Under the pieces are notes generated by a model that was given only the letters and a program-made list of their open reading frames with translations, ran no database searches and was not told where the DNA came from. The translations under genes and the position numbers were made by a program. Below, piece by piece: positions 8,531-17,784 of a DNA stretch of 47,921 bases (position 1 is its first letter; each line of letters opens with the position of its first letter). The DNA comes from Candidatus Palauibacter poriticola (GTDB lineage Bacteria > Gemmatimonadota > Gemmatimonadetes > Palauibacterales > Palauibacteraceae): assembly GCA_012270965.1 (NCBI GenBank), contig JAAXHJ010000085.1:1-47921 (forward strand), written 5' to 3'.

Positions 8531-8931
8531 CGCACCCCGCGCCGCTGCTATCGCCGAACCTTCGACAACCACGCTCGCCTCGCGGGTCTTGCACGGGTCG
8601 AAGTTCGCGTTCATGTTGCCCGATCCCGTTCGTCGGGGAAGTTTTGCGTGTGCGCCGAAAGGCCGCACGCCACGTATCGGAATCATCGAGCTTCGGAGTT
8701 GTGGCGAGGAGTGGAGTTGCGGCTCGCCGCAGGCCGTGCATCCGGCATCGCGGCGTCCGTTGCGTCGCAAAACGGTTCCGCCAATCGTTGTACAGGAGTA
8801 GCGACACGACGACGTGCAGCTTTTTTTGGTTGGTCTCGGCGCGGCGTACTGACCCGGTCGCGTCGGGCGGGGGTTCGGCCCTCGAACAGGTTCGGGTCGC
8901 AGAGGATCCCACTGCCACAGGAGGGAGATCC
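8531..8931 (+). promoter_or_regulatory. non-coding leader region before the first susC
   Basis: About 400 bases hold no gene I can support. A T-run (seven T) lies near 8820. A strong ribosome-binding site, AGGAGGG, lies at 8919-8925 before the susC ATG at 8932. The promoter for the first susC-susD pair is presumably here, but I cannot pick out a convincing -35/-10 pair. Confidence 0.4.
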
Positions 8932-11900
8932 ATGTTGTTTCACTTGTCAGGACGGCGGCGGCGCGTGAGCGCGCTGGCCGCCACGGCAGTGAGCGCCTGG
9001 CTTTTTATCGGCGCGGCCCCGCTGCTCGCTCAGGGAGCGGTCTCGGGGACGGTGACCGACGCGGAGTCGCTGGCCCCGGTGGCCGGGGCGCAGGTGTTCG
9101 TTGCGGGAACGGTGATCGGTACGCTGTCGGGCGCGGAGGGCACGTACCGGTTGGAAGGGGTGCCGGCGGGCGAGCAGACGGTGACGGTTCGCCTGATCGG
9201 CTACCGGGAAGCGTCGCAGACGGTGACGGTGGCGTCGGGCCAGGTGACGACGGCGGATTTCGCCGTGGAGCAGACGGCCCTTCGGCTCCAGGACATCGTC
9301 GTGACGGGGGTGGTGGGCGAGACGCCGCAGGTGAAGCTCCCGTTCACGGTGGAGCGGCTGTCGGCGCAGGACCTTCCGGTCCCGGCGGCGGACGCCTCAT
9401 CGCTGCTTGCGGGTAAGGCTGCGGGCGTCTCGGTCATCTCCGCTTCAGGCCAGCCCGGCCAGCAGGCGTCGATTACGCTGCGCGGTCCGACGTCGATCAA
9501 CGCGTCCGGCCGGAGCACGTCGCCGCTGATCGTGATCGACGGCGTGATCCAGGCCGACGGTGCCACGCTCTCGGACGTGGGGGCGCTGGACATCGACCAC
9601 GTGGAGATCGTGAAGGGGGCGGCGGCGGCGTCGCTGTACGGTTCGCGGGCGCAGAACGGCGTGATCGAGATCACGACGAAGCGGGGCACGGGCCTGCAGA
9701 CGAACTCGCTGACGATCACCGGCCGCGGCGAGTACGGTTTCGGCCAGCTGGTCGGCGACGTCGGGCTCGTGCGGTCCCATCCGTACGAGATGAACGCAGC
9801 GGGCACGAAGTTCATCGACAGCGAGGGCAACGAGGTCGACTTCCGCGACCTGAACCGCCCCGGCTTCGGCTCGGCCCGGCTCTACAACCAGATCAATCCG
9901 GGCGAGGCGGCGACGCCTCAGACGGCGTTCGCGAACCAAGCGTTCCCGAACGAACTGTTCGACCACATGGACACGTTCTTCGATCCCGGCGAGACACTTG
10001 ACGTCTACGGCGCCGTGACAGGCCGGTTCGGCGAGTCGAGCTTCCGGGTGAGCGTCAACCAGTTCCGCGAGGCCGGCGTGGTGAGTTGTTCCGCCTGCGT
10101 GGACAACCTGGCCACGCTCAACGCGGACCGCGTCGCGCAAGGCCTCACGGCCTTCGATGTGGGGATTCCGGACGACGAGGGCTACGAGCGGCAGAACGTG
10201 CGCCTGAACGTCGACACGCGCTTCGGCGACCTGGACATCGCGGCGAGCGGCTTCTACTCGCGCTCCGACCAGGATGACAAGGCCGTGTCGACCGGTGCCT
10301 TCTCCCGGCTGACCTTCATGTCCCCCGCGCTCGACATCGCGCAGGTCGATCCGACGGACGGGTATCCGGATATCAACGCGGATCCGCAGTCGATCGAGCC
10401 CAATCCGCTCTACCTGTTGGCTGTCAATGACAGCCGGGATGAGCGGACGCGGACGATGGGATCCGTCGACCTCAACTTCTCGCCCGCAGCGCTCGACTGG
10501 CTGTCGCTCGAAGCGAACGCCTCGTTCGACCGGACCGACTTCAGCGACTACGCGATCCGGCCCAAGAACGAGCGCACGGAAGGCGGCGGCGGCACCGGCA
10601 ACTTCACCGGCGGCAGCCTCCGCGAGTTCAACTCCACCAACGAGGCGATCAACGCCTCGGTGACGCTCGGCGCGAGCCAGACGTTCATGGACGGCGACCT
10701 TACGGTGCGCGGTAGGGCCCGCTACCTGATCGAGGACCAGAGCTACGAGTCGAACGGCGTCTTCGGGAGCCGGTTCTCGGTGCAGGACGTGCCGAACTTC
10801 GGCGCGATCATCGGCGAGACCTCCGGGAACAACTTCCAGAGCGCGGTCAAGGCGGAAGGGCTGTTCGGGATCGCGAGCCTCGATTACCGGGGCCGCTACA
10901 TCATCGACGGTCTCGTTCGGCGCGACGGCTCCTCGCTGTTCGGGCCGGATGAGCGGTGGCAGACGTACTACCGCGGCTCGGTCGCGTGGCGCGTGGCGCA
11001 GGAGGACTTCTGGAACATCGACGCGATCGACGAGCTGAAGCTGCGCTTCTCGATCGGTACGGCGGGCGGGCGGCCGAACTTCGCGGCGCAGTACGAGACG
11101 TTCGGCGTCTCGGCGGGCGCGATCTTCCCGATCAACCTCGGAAACCGCGCGCTCAAGCCGGAGCTCACGAGCGAGAAGGAGGCGGGACTGAACTTCGTGT
11201 TCTTCGAGAACCTCGCCCTCGACCTCACGTACGCCTGGAACACGACCGATGACCAGCTCCTGCAGGTTCCCCAGCCGGCGTTCGTCGGCTTCTCGAGCCA
11301 GTGGCAGAATGCGGGCGCGATCGCGGCGGAGACCTACGAGGTCTCGCTGCGCTACGCGGTGATCGACACGCAGGACATGGGCCTCCAGTTCCGACTGAAC
11401 TGGGACCGGACGCGGCAGGAGATTACGCGCCTGGACGTTCCGGACTACTCGTTCGGCAACTTCTACGTTTCGGAGGGTCGTCCTCTGGGCGAGCTGTGGG
11501 GCGAGCGGTGGGCTAGGAGCTGCGCGGATCTGGCGCCGATCGGCATTTCGGCTTCCGACTGCAACGCCAACTTCCAGGTGAACGACGATGGTCTGCTCGT
11601 CCCGACGGGCGGGGCCGCCTTCACCGAGGGCTTCAGCCAGAAGCTCTGGGGAACCCAGGTCGAGGTCGCCACGGACGCCGGCAGCAACTCGTACCACTGG
11701 GGTCTGCCGGTCAAGGTTCAGGACTATTCGCCGGCCTGCGTCGCGAAGAATCCCAGCGACTACACCGAGAAGTGCGTACTCACGGAGTTCCTGCCGTTCG
11801 GAAACACGACGCCCGACTTCAACGCCTCGTTGGCGACGAACTTCCGGTATCAGAACTTCAACGTGAACGCGCTCTTGGAGACCTCTCAGGGCCAGTCGAT

Positions 11901-12312
11901 CTACAACGGCACGGCGCAGTGGTCGCTGCGCGAGCTGCGCGGCGAGGACACGGATCAGACGGGGAAGCCGCTCGAGCACAACAAGCCCGTCGGCTATGCG
12001 TCCGCGGTCTACTCGGTCAACGCCGACAACGACTGGTTCCGCGAGGACGGCAGTTGGATCAAGGTACGCGAGCTTTCGCTCGGTTATACGCTGCCCGACA
12101 ACATCGTCGAAAGCCTGTTCAGCAGCGTCTTCGACAGGGTTACGCTGAACGTGATCGGCCGGAACCTGTTCACGATCACGGACTACCGCGGTTACGACCC
12201 CGAGGTCGGCTATACCGGCGGACAGTTCGGGAGTGCGGCGCTTAACCGGGTCGACGGCTTCGGTTATCCGAACTTCCGGACGTTCACCTTCGCAGCCGAG
12301 TTGGTATTCTGA
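8932..12312 (+). CDS. SusC/RagA-family TonB-dependent outer-membrane receptor, copy 1
   Basis: An outer-membrane active transporter of 1126 residues that would work with the SusD lipoprotein encoded next. A signal peptide (about 1-33, ending APLLA-Q) precedes a CarboxypepD_reg-like domain (about 35-120, GTVTDAESLAPVAGAQVFV). A TonB-box-like DIVVTGVVGE follows, then the plug with SLLAGKAAGVSVISASGQ, LIVIDGVI and LYGSRAQNGVIEITTKRG. The rest is a 22-strand-type barrel ending in AAELVF with terminal Phe, as outer-membrane insertion requires. ATG 8932 is chosen for its AGGAGGG site and signal peptide. Cys386-x2-Cys389 is conserved in all three copies. The substrate cannot be deduced: no carbohydrate- or peptide-degrading enzyme is adjacent. 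Confidence 0.93.
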   Translation: MLFHLSGRRRRVSALAATAVSAWLFIGAAPLLAQGAVSGTVTDAESLAPVAGAQVFVAGTVIGTLSGAEGTYRLEGVPAGEQTVTVRLIGYREASQTVTVASGQVTTADFAVEQTALRLQDIVVTGVVGETPQVKLPFTVERLSAQDLPVPAADASSLLAGKAAGVSVISASGQPGQQASITLRGPTSINASGRSTSPLIVIDGVIQADGATLSDVGALDIDHVEIVKGAAAASLYGSRAQNGVIEITTKRGTGLQTNSLTITGRGEYGFGQLVGDVGLVRSHPYEMNAAGTKFIDSEGNEVDFRDLNRPGFGSARLYNQINPGEAATPQTAFANQAFPNELFDHMDTFFDPGETLDVYGAVTGRFGESSFRVSVNQFREAGVVSCSACVDNLATLNADRVAQGLTAFDVGIPDDEGYERQNVRLNVDTRFGDLDIAASGFYSRSDQDDKAVSTGAFSRLTFMSPALDIAQVDPTDGYPDINADPQSIEPNPLYLLAVNDSRDERTRTMGSVDLNFSPAALDWLSLEANASFDRTDFSDYAIRPKNERTEGGGGTGNFTGGSLREFNSTNEAINASVTLGASQTFMDGDLTVRGRARYLIEDQSYESNGVFGSRFSVQDVPNFGAIIGETSGNNFQSAVKAEGLFGIASLDYRGRYIIDGLVRRDGSSLFGPDERWQTYYRGSVAWRVAQEDFWNIDAIDELKLRFSIGTAGGRPNFAAQYETFGVSAGAIFPINLGNRALKPELTSEKEAGLNFVFFENLALDLTYAWNTTDDQLLQVPQPAFVGFSSQWQNAGAIAAETYEVSLRYAVIDTQDMGLQFRLNWDRTRQEITRLDVPDYSFGNFYVSEGRPLGELWGERWARSCADLAPIGISASDCNANFQVNDDGLLVPTGGAAFTEGFSQKLWGTQVEVATDAGSNSYHWGLPVKVQDYSPACVAKNPSDYTEKCVLTEFLPFGNTTPDFNASLATNFRYQNFNVNALLETSQGQSIYNGTAQWSLRELRGEDTDQTGKPLEHNKPVGYASAVYSVNADNDWFREDGSWIKVRELSLGYTLPDNIVESLFSSVFDRVTLNVIGRNLFTITDYRGYDPEVGYTGGQFGSAALNRVDGFGYPNFRTFTFAAELVF

Positions 12313-12333
12313 TTCCCTGCCCGTGGCCGTGGC

Positions 12334-12359
12334 GGGCCGTCCTCTCCGGAGGGCGGCCC
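12334..12359 (+). promoter_or_regulatory. intercistronic hairpin between susC1 and susD1
   Basis: GGGCCG and CGGCCC arms plus an inner CCTC/GAGG stem form a 26-base GC-rich stem-loop 21 bp after the susC stop, with no T-run after it. It may stabilise or attenuate the transcript and so let SusC and SusD be made at different levels. This is inferred from structure alone. Confidence 0.5.
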
Positions 12360-12415
12360 GGCCTCGTTACGAGAAGCCGGGGATCGGGAGACACCGCCTG
12401 AACAACGGAGAGATC

Positions 12416-14140
12416 ATGAAAAGGAAGCTGACGCTACCGGCCTTTGCGCTGGCCCTGACGGTCGGCTTTTCGGGTTGCGACCTGCAGGTCGACAACCTGA
12501 ACGAGCCGGACCGGGCGCGAGCCCTGGCCGGCCCGGACGATGTGGAGACGCTCATCGCGAGCTCCTTCCTCAAGGTCTGGGAAATCGGACACTACTGGAA
12601 CAACGCCAACTTCGCGTTCGGCCACATGTCGAGCCGCCACACGGCGACTTGGGGCAACATGGGGATGAACGACCTCGGTCGTGAGCCGCGCGAGCCGCTC
12701 CCGAACTCGCCTTCGTACCGCTGGGCCTACGTCTTCGAGGCTAACTGGGGCGACGCCTACGGCGGGATCTCGGGGGCGTCGGATGGGATCCGGGCCATCG
12801 ATGCGGGTCTCGAGATCGGCCCGGGCGGCGAGCGGAACGCTCGCGCCCTCGCCTTCGCGGCGGGCAGCCAGGCGATCCTTTCGTGCCTGCTTTCGCTCTG
12901 GTACGACCAGGCCTTCATCGTCGACGAGACGACGGACTTGGGCGGCGAGCTCGAGACCGTCGACTACAACGCCATGTTCAACTACGCCATGGGCAAGCTG
13001 GACGCGGCGGAGTCGCAGGCCCGGGGGTCGTCGTTCACGCTCACCGAGACGTGGATCAACGGGAATGCGTGGGACAACAACCAGTGGGCGGACTACCTCG
13101 TGGGCTGGAAGGCGCGCTGCGCGGCCAACCTGGCTCGAACCGACGCCGAGGCTTCGGGCACGAACTGGGGCCAGGTCATTTCCGACGCTCAGAATGGGAT
13201 TGGGAATGTCGTCGTCCTAGGTGAGGACTCCTCATCGGCCAGCCCGTGGTACGACGGCCTCAAGACCCTCATGCAGGAGAACGAGACCTGGCATCGCATG
13301 CACATGGACTGGGTCGGCATGGCCGATCAGTCCGGTGAATACCAGGACTGGCTGTCGATCCCGACGCCGCAGCGAACGGCGCGCAGGATGGCGTTCGGCG
13401 ACGACATGCGCTTCCCGCCGGTCAACGAGAACGGCGCTACGTCGGACATCATAAGCCCGTCGGCCGCTTCGTTCGGCCCGCGGTCACGCTACAACTCCAC
13501 GATCATCTTTCGGCCGGAGCGTGGGACGTACCGGCAGTCGCACTACGGCGACATGCGGTATGATGCCTACACGCTCAGCTGCAGCTTCTGCTTCTTCGGC
13601 GACATGGAGCACATGACGACGCAGGAGATGGAGGGCTACATCGCCGAGGCGCACTACCGCATGGGCAACTTCTCGGGTGCCGCGGAGATCGTGAACAAGA
13701 CGCGGATGGAGGCCGGGCTGCCTCCGGCTCCGTCGAACCCGACGGATGCCGTGCCCTCCAACGGCGCGGGCGAGTGCACGCCACGGAAGCGCTACGATGT
13801 GCAGGGACGCTGCGGCAACCTGCGGGACGCGATGTGGTTCGAGCACTTCGAAAACGTGTTCAACGTGTTCGGCGGACTCGAGTTCTGGCACGGTCGGCGT
13901 AACGACCTCCTGCCGGCGGGTACGGCGCTTCAGTTGCCGATCCCTGCCGCAGACCTCGAGGTCCTTCAGCGGGACGTCTACACGTTCGGCGGTGGTGGTG
14001 CGAGTTCGGCCGGTGATCCCACGCCCGCGATCGTTCCCGGGAGTCTGGACGCGGCGCTGGAGCGGGCCGCCTATGCGCTGGAGCGGATCAAGGCCAGCCA
14101 GGCAGCCGACCGCAAGGCGCGGGATCTCGTCGTCCGGTAG
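12416..14140 (+). CDS. SusD/RagB-like nutrient-binding lipoprotein, copy 1
   Basis: A 574-residue partner of SusC1 that would form the lid over the receptor at the cell surface. It has a lipoprotein signal with lipobox FSGC (Cys21). Helical repeats typical of SusD follow, including WGDAYGGISGASDGIRAID and ALAFAAGSQAILSCLLSLWYD, and the C-terminal FEHFENVFNVFGGLEFWHGR resembles the RagB/SusD C-terminal signature. Cys389-x2-Cys392 (CSFC) and a second pair (ECTPRKRYD ... GRCGNLRD) are conserved in all copies. The start is ATG 12416 behind GGAGAGATC. The gene follows susC1 by 103 bp that contain a hairpin. The ligand is unknown. Confidence 0.92.
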   Translation: MKRKLTLPAFALALTVGFSGCDLQVDNLNEPDRARALAGPDDVETLIASSFLKVWEIGHYWNNANFAFGHMSSRHTATWGNMGMNDLGREPREPLPNSPSYRWAYVFEANWGDAYGGISGASDGIRAIDAGLEIGPGGERNARALAFAAGSQAILSCLLSLWYDQAFIVDETTDLGGELETVDYNAMFNYAMGKLDAAESQARGSSFTLTETWINGNAWDNNQWADYLVGWKARCAANLARTDAEASGTNWGQVISDAQNGIGNVVVLGEDSSSASPWYDGLKTLMQENETWHRMHMDWVGMADQSGEYQDWLSIPTPQRTARRMAFGDDMRFPPVNENGATSDIISPSAASFGPRSRYNSTIIFRPERGTYRQSHYGDMRYDAYTLSCSFCFFGDMEHMTTQEMEGYIAEAHYRMGNFSGAAEIVNKTRMEAGLPPAPSNPTDAVPSNGAGECTPRKRYDVQGRCGNLRDAMWFEHFENVFNVFGGLEFWHGRRNDLLPAGTALQLPIPAADLEVLQRDVYTFGGGGASSAGDPTPAIVPGSLDAALERAAYALERIKASQAADRKARDLVVR

Positions 14141-14247
14141 AAGACAGACGCCCGGCAAGGCCGGGTAGGGGGGTGGTGGTTCTTCCCCCGAACGTTCTGA
14201 ATCAGGGAAGGCGGTTGTTTTGGACGACAGCCCCCTCCAGGGAGCGT

Positions 14248-14294
14248 GCACGCCTCCCGGTGCCGTCTGTGACGGTTCCGGGAGGCGTGCGTTT
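14248..14294 (+). terminator. rho-independent-type terminator after pair 1
   Basis: A perfect 13-bp inverted repeat (14248-14260 with 14278-14290) is extended by an inner GCCGTC/GACGGT stem and followed by GTTT. It lies about 110 bp after susD1 and before susC2. The T-run is short, so termination may be partial. Confidence 0.72.
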
Positions 14295-14360
14295 AGCAGC
14301 GATGGCCGGGGAGCGCACGTCCGCGCTCCGCGATGGTTCCCCCTACAGGAGAGGCAATCC

Positions 14361-17300
14361 ATGTTGGCTAGGTCGTCAGGACGGCGGAGGCGCGGCAGCA
14401 CGCTGACCGCCACGGTAGTGAGCGCTTGGCTCCTTATCAGCGCGGCCCCGCTGCTCGCTCAGGGAGCGGTTTCCGGGACGGTGACCGACGCGGAGTCGCT
14501 GGCCCCGGTGGCCGGCGCGCAGGTGTTCGTTGCGGGAACGGCGATCGGTGTGCTCTCGGGTCCGGAGGGCACGTACCGGCTGGACGGCGTACCGACGGGC
14601 GAGCAGACCGTGACGGTGCGCCTGATCGGCTACCGCGAGCTGTCGCAGGCGGTGACGGTGGCGTCGGGCCAGGTGGCGACGGCGGACTTCGCCATCGAGC
14701 AGACGGCTCTTCGTCTCCAGGACATCGTCGTGACGGGGGTGGTGGGCGAGACGCCGCAGGTGAAGCTCCCGTTCACGGTGGAGCGGCTGTCAGCGCAGAA
14801 CTTCCCGGTGCCGGCGGCGGACGTCTCCTCGCTTCTGACGGCGAAGGCAGCCGGAGTATCGGTCGTTTCCGGTTCAGGCCAGCCGGGCGCCGAGGCCTCG
14901 ATCATGCTGCGGGGTCCAACCTCCATCAACTCGTCGGGCCGCTCGCTATCGCCGCTGATCGTGATCGACGGCGTGATCCAATCCGAGTCGGCCTCGCTCT
15001 CCGACATCGGATCGCTGGACATCGACCACGTGGAGATCGTGAAGGGCGCCGCGGCGGCGTCCCTGTACGGTTCGCGGGCGCAGAACGGCGTGATCGAGAT
15101 CACGACGAAACGCGGCACGGGGCTGCAGGCGAACACGCTGAACATCCTCGCCCGCGGCGAGTACGGCATCAGCCAGCTCGTCGGCGACGTGGGGCTGACG
15201 CGTTCCCATCCGTACAAGATGAACGCGGCGGGAACGCTGTTCATCGACTCCGATGGCAACGAGGTCGCCTTCACGGACCTCAGCCGCCCCGGCTTTGGCG
15301 CCCCGGTGCTCGCGAACCAGATCAACCCGGACGAGCCTGGCGATTCGTACACGGCGTTCGCGAATCAGGCGTTCCCGCACGAGCTGTTCGACCACATGGA
15401 CACGTTCTTCGATCCCGGCGAGACGATGGACGTCTACGGCGCGGTGACGGGCCGCTTCGGAGAGTCGAGCTTCCGGGTGAGCGTGGACCAGTTCAGGGAG
15501 GGCGGCGTCGTGCGCTGCACGGTCTGCATCGAGAACCTTGGCGCCTTGAACGCGGACCGGGTGGCCCAGGGCCTGAGCGCCTTCGACGTCGGGCTGCCGG
15601 ACGATGACGGGTACGAGCGACAGAACGTGCGCTTGAACGTCGACACGCGCTTCGGCGACCTGGACATTGCGGCGAGCGGCTTCTACTCGCGCGCCACCCA
15701 GGACGACAAGGCGCTCGAGAACGGGGCGTTCAGCCAGTTGACCTTCGCCTCGCCGGCCGTCGACTTGGCGCAGATCGATCCGGTGGACGGATACCCGAGA
15801 ATCGATGCGGACACGCAGTCCATCTCCAGCAACCCCCTCTACCTGCTCGCGGTCGTCGACAGCCGGGACCAGCGTACGAGGACGATGGGTTCGGTCGACC
15901 TCAACTTCTCGCCCGCGGCCATCGACTGGCTGACCCTCGAGGCGAACGCGTCGTTCGACCGGACGGACTTCTCCGACTACGAACTTTACCCGAAGAACGA
16001 GAAGACTCGGGAAGGGCCGACCGGCGGCAGCCTGCGCGAGGGCAACTTCGAGGACGAGGCGATCAACGCCTCGGTGACCTTGGGGGCGAGCCGGACCTTC
16101 ATGGACGGCGACCTTACCGCGCGCGGGAAGGCCCGCTACCTGATCGAGGATCAGAGCTTCGCCTCGAACGGCGTGTTCGGAAGCCAGTTCTCGGTGCAGG
16201 ACGTCCCGAACTTCGGCGCGATCATCGGTTCCACGACGGGCAGCAACTCCGTCCGGAGCATCAAGGCGGAAGGGCTGTTCGGGATCGCGAGCCTGGACTA
16301 CCTGGGCCGCTACATCGTCGATGGCCTCATCCGGCGCGACGGCTCCTCGCTGTTCGGACCGGACGAGCGGTGGCAGACGTACTACCGCGGCTCCTTTGCG
16401 TGGCGCATCACGCAAGAGGACTTCTGGGGCATCGATGCGATCGATGAACTGAAGCTGCGCTTCTCGCTCGGAACGGCGGGCGGCCGGCCGAACTTCCAGG
16501 CGCAGTACGAGACGTTCGGCATCTCCGGCGGCGCCATCTTCCCCGTCAACCTCGGGAACACCGCGCTCAAGCCGGAGTTCACGACGGAGCGCGAGGCGGG
16601 AATCAACTTCGTCTTCTTCGACAACCTGGGCCTCGATCTGACCTATGCGTGGCAGACGACCGATGACCAGTTGCTGCGGGTGCCGCAGCCGGCCTTCGTG
16701 GGCTTCTCGAGTCAGTGGCAGAATGCGGGCGAGATCTCGGCGCAGACCTACGAGGTGTCGCTGCGCTACGCGCCGATCGACACGCAGGACATGGGTCTGC
16801 AGTTCCGGCTGAACTGGGACCGGACGCGCCAAGAGATCACGCGTCTCGACGTGCCCGCCTACCGCCAGGGGACCTTCTTCGTGTCCGAAGGCCGTCCGCT
16901 GGGCGAGATGTGGGGTCACGTGCTGGCCACCACCTGCGCGGATCTGGAACCCGTCGGCATCGCGACGTCCGACTGCAACGCCAACTTCCAGGTCAACGAT
17001 GATGGCCTCCTTGTGTGGACGGGCGGAGCCGATTACACGGCGGGATTCAGCGGGAAGCTTTGGGGCACGGACGGTACGGTGCCCACGACCGAGGGTGGCG
17101 AGGCGACGTATCTGTGGGGCATTCCGATCAAGGTCCTGGACTACTCGCCGGCGTGTGTGGCGAAGAACCCGGGCAACTACATGGAGAAGTGCCAGCTCAC
17201 CGACGTGCTCCCGTTCGGGAACACGACGCCGGACTTCAACGTGTCGTTCGGGTCGAACTTTCGTTACAAGAGCCTGAGCGTGAACGCCCTCGTCGAGTCG

Positions 17301-17729
17301 TCGATGGGCCACTCCATCTACAACAACACCGCGCAGTGGGCGCTTCGGGATGACCGGGGCGAAGACGTGGACCAGACGGGCAAGCCGCTGGAGTTCAACA
17401 AGTCCATCGGTTACGTCGCGGGGGTCTACCTCTCGAACAACGACAACGCCTGGTTCCGCGAGGACGGCGACTGGATCAAGGTTCGCGAGTTGGCGCTCGG
17501 CTACACTCTGCCCGAGGGTGCGGTCAATGCGCTGTTCGGCAACATCTTCGACCGCGTCACCCTCAACGTCATCGGCAGGAATCTGCTCACGATCACGGAC
17601 TACCGGGGATACGACCCGGAGGTCGGCCGCACCGGTGGCGAGCTGTCGAGTTCCACGCTGCAGCGGTACGACAGCTTCGGCTATCCGAACTTCCGCTCGT
17701 TCACCTTCTCGGCGGAACTGGTGTTCTGA
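14361..17729 (+). CDS. SusC/RagA-family TonB-dependent outer-membrane receptor, copy 2
   Basis: A 1122-residue paralogue of the first receptor with the same plan: signal peptide (about 1-33), CarboxypepD_reg-like domain, DIVVTGVVGE TonB-box-like segment, plug and barrel ending FSAELVF. It is the most divergent copy. A barrel segment near residue 550 is shorter (YPKNEKTREGPTGGSLREG, without the Gly-rich insert of copies 1 and 3), and the segment after YVSEGRPLGE-type sequence differs. Cys386/Cys389 are kept (CTVC). ATG 14361 follows AGGAGAGGCAATCC. It has a terminator upstream and susD2 55 bp downstream. Substrate specificity probably differs from copies 1 and 3; this is inference. Confidence 0.93.
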   Translation: MLARSSGRRRRGSTLTATVVSAWLLISAAPLLAQGAVSGTVTDAESLAPVAGAQVFVAGTAIGVLSGPEGTYRLDGVPTGEQTVTVRLIGYRELSQAVTVASGQVATADFAIEQTALRLQDIVVTGVVGETPQVKLPFTVERLSAQNFPVPAADVSSLLTAKAAGVSVVSGSGQPGAEASIMLRGPTSINSSGRSLSPLIVIDGVIQSESASLSDIGSLDIDHVEIVKGAAAASLYGSRAQNGVIEITTKRGTGLQANTLNILARGEYGISQLVGDVGLTRSHPYKMNAAGTLFIDSDGNEVAFTDLSRPGFGAPVLANQINPDEPGDSYTAFANQAFPHELFDHMDTFFDPGETMDVYGAVTGRFGESSFRVSVDQFREGGVVRCTVCIENLGALNADRVAQGLSAFDVGLPDDDGYERQNVRLNVDTRFGDLDIAASGFYSRATQDDKALENGAFSQLTFASPAVDLAQIDPVDGYPRIDADTQSISSNPLYLLAVVDSRDQRTRTMGSVDLNFSPAAIDWLTLEANASFDRTDFSDYELYPKNEKTREGPTGGSLREGNFEDEAINASVTLGASRTFMDGDLTARGKARYLIEDQSFASNGVFGSQFSVQDVPNFGAIIGSTTGSNSVRSIKAEGLFGIASLDYLGRYIVDGLIRRDGSSLFGPDERWQTYYRGSFAWRITQEDFWGIDAIDELKLRFSLGTAGGRPNFQAQYETFGISGGAIFPVNLGNTALKPEFTTEREAGINFVFFDNLGLDLTYAWQTTDDQLLRVPQPAFVGFSSQWQNAGEISAQTYEVSLRYAPIDTQDMGLQFRLNWDRTRQEITRLDVPAYRQGTFFVSEGRPLGEMWGHVLATTCADLEPVGIATSDCNANFQVNDDGLLVWTGGADYTAGFSGKLWGTDGTVPTTEGGEATYLWGIPIKVLDYSPACVAKNPGNYMEKCQLTDVLPFGNTTPDFNVSFGSNFRYKSLSVNALVESSMGHSIYNNTAQWALRDDRGEDVDQTGKPLEFNKSIGYVAGVYLSNNDNAWFREDGDWIKVRELALGYTLPEGAVNALFGNIFDRVTLNVIGRNLLTITDYRGYDPEVGRTGGELSSSTLQRYDSFGYPNFRSFTFSAELVF

Positions 17730-17733
17730 TGCC

Positions 17734-17750
17734 CCTCCGGCAAACGGAGG
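17734..17750 (+). promoter_or_regulatory. intercistronic hairpin between susC2 and susD2
   Basis: CCTCCG (17734-17739) pairs with CGGAGG (17745-17750) around a five-base loop, immediately after the susC2 stop. It occupies the same place as the hairpin after susC1. The corresponding spot after susC3 (23009-23025) has only a weak version. Confidence 0.4.
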
Positions 17751-17784
17751 TTGGACGGACATGGACTGAGTTTACGGAGGGGTC

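Noticed and set aside
8192-8770. 192-codon minus-strand frame containing MNANFDPCKTREA
   Set aside because: It is antisense to the carboxypeptidase-regulatory-like remnant, which shows family sequence on the + strand. No family is recognised on the minus strand.
8461-8931. N-terminal extension of the first SusC to 1283 residues
   Set aside because: The extra residues are Arg/Pro-rich noise, while ATG 8932 has a ribosome-binding site and a signal peptide shared with copies 2 and 3.
9445-11979. 844-codon minus-strand open frame opposite susC1 (and similar ones opposite the other sus genes)
   Set aside because: Arg/Val/Glu-rich shadow frames typical of high-GC coding DNA. They recur opposite each paralogue only because the sense strand is conserved.
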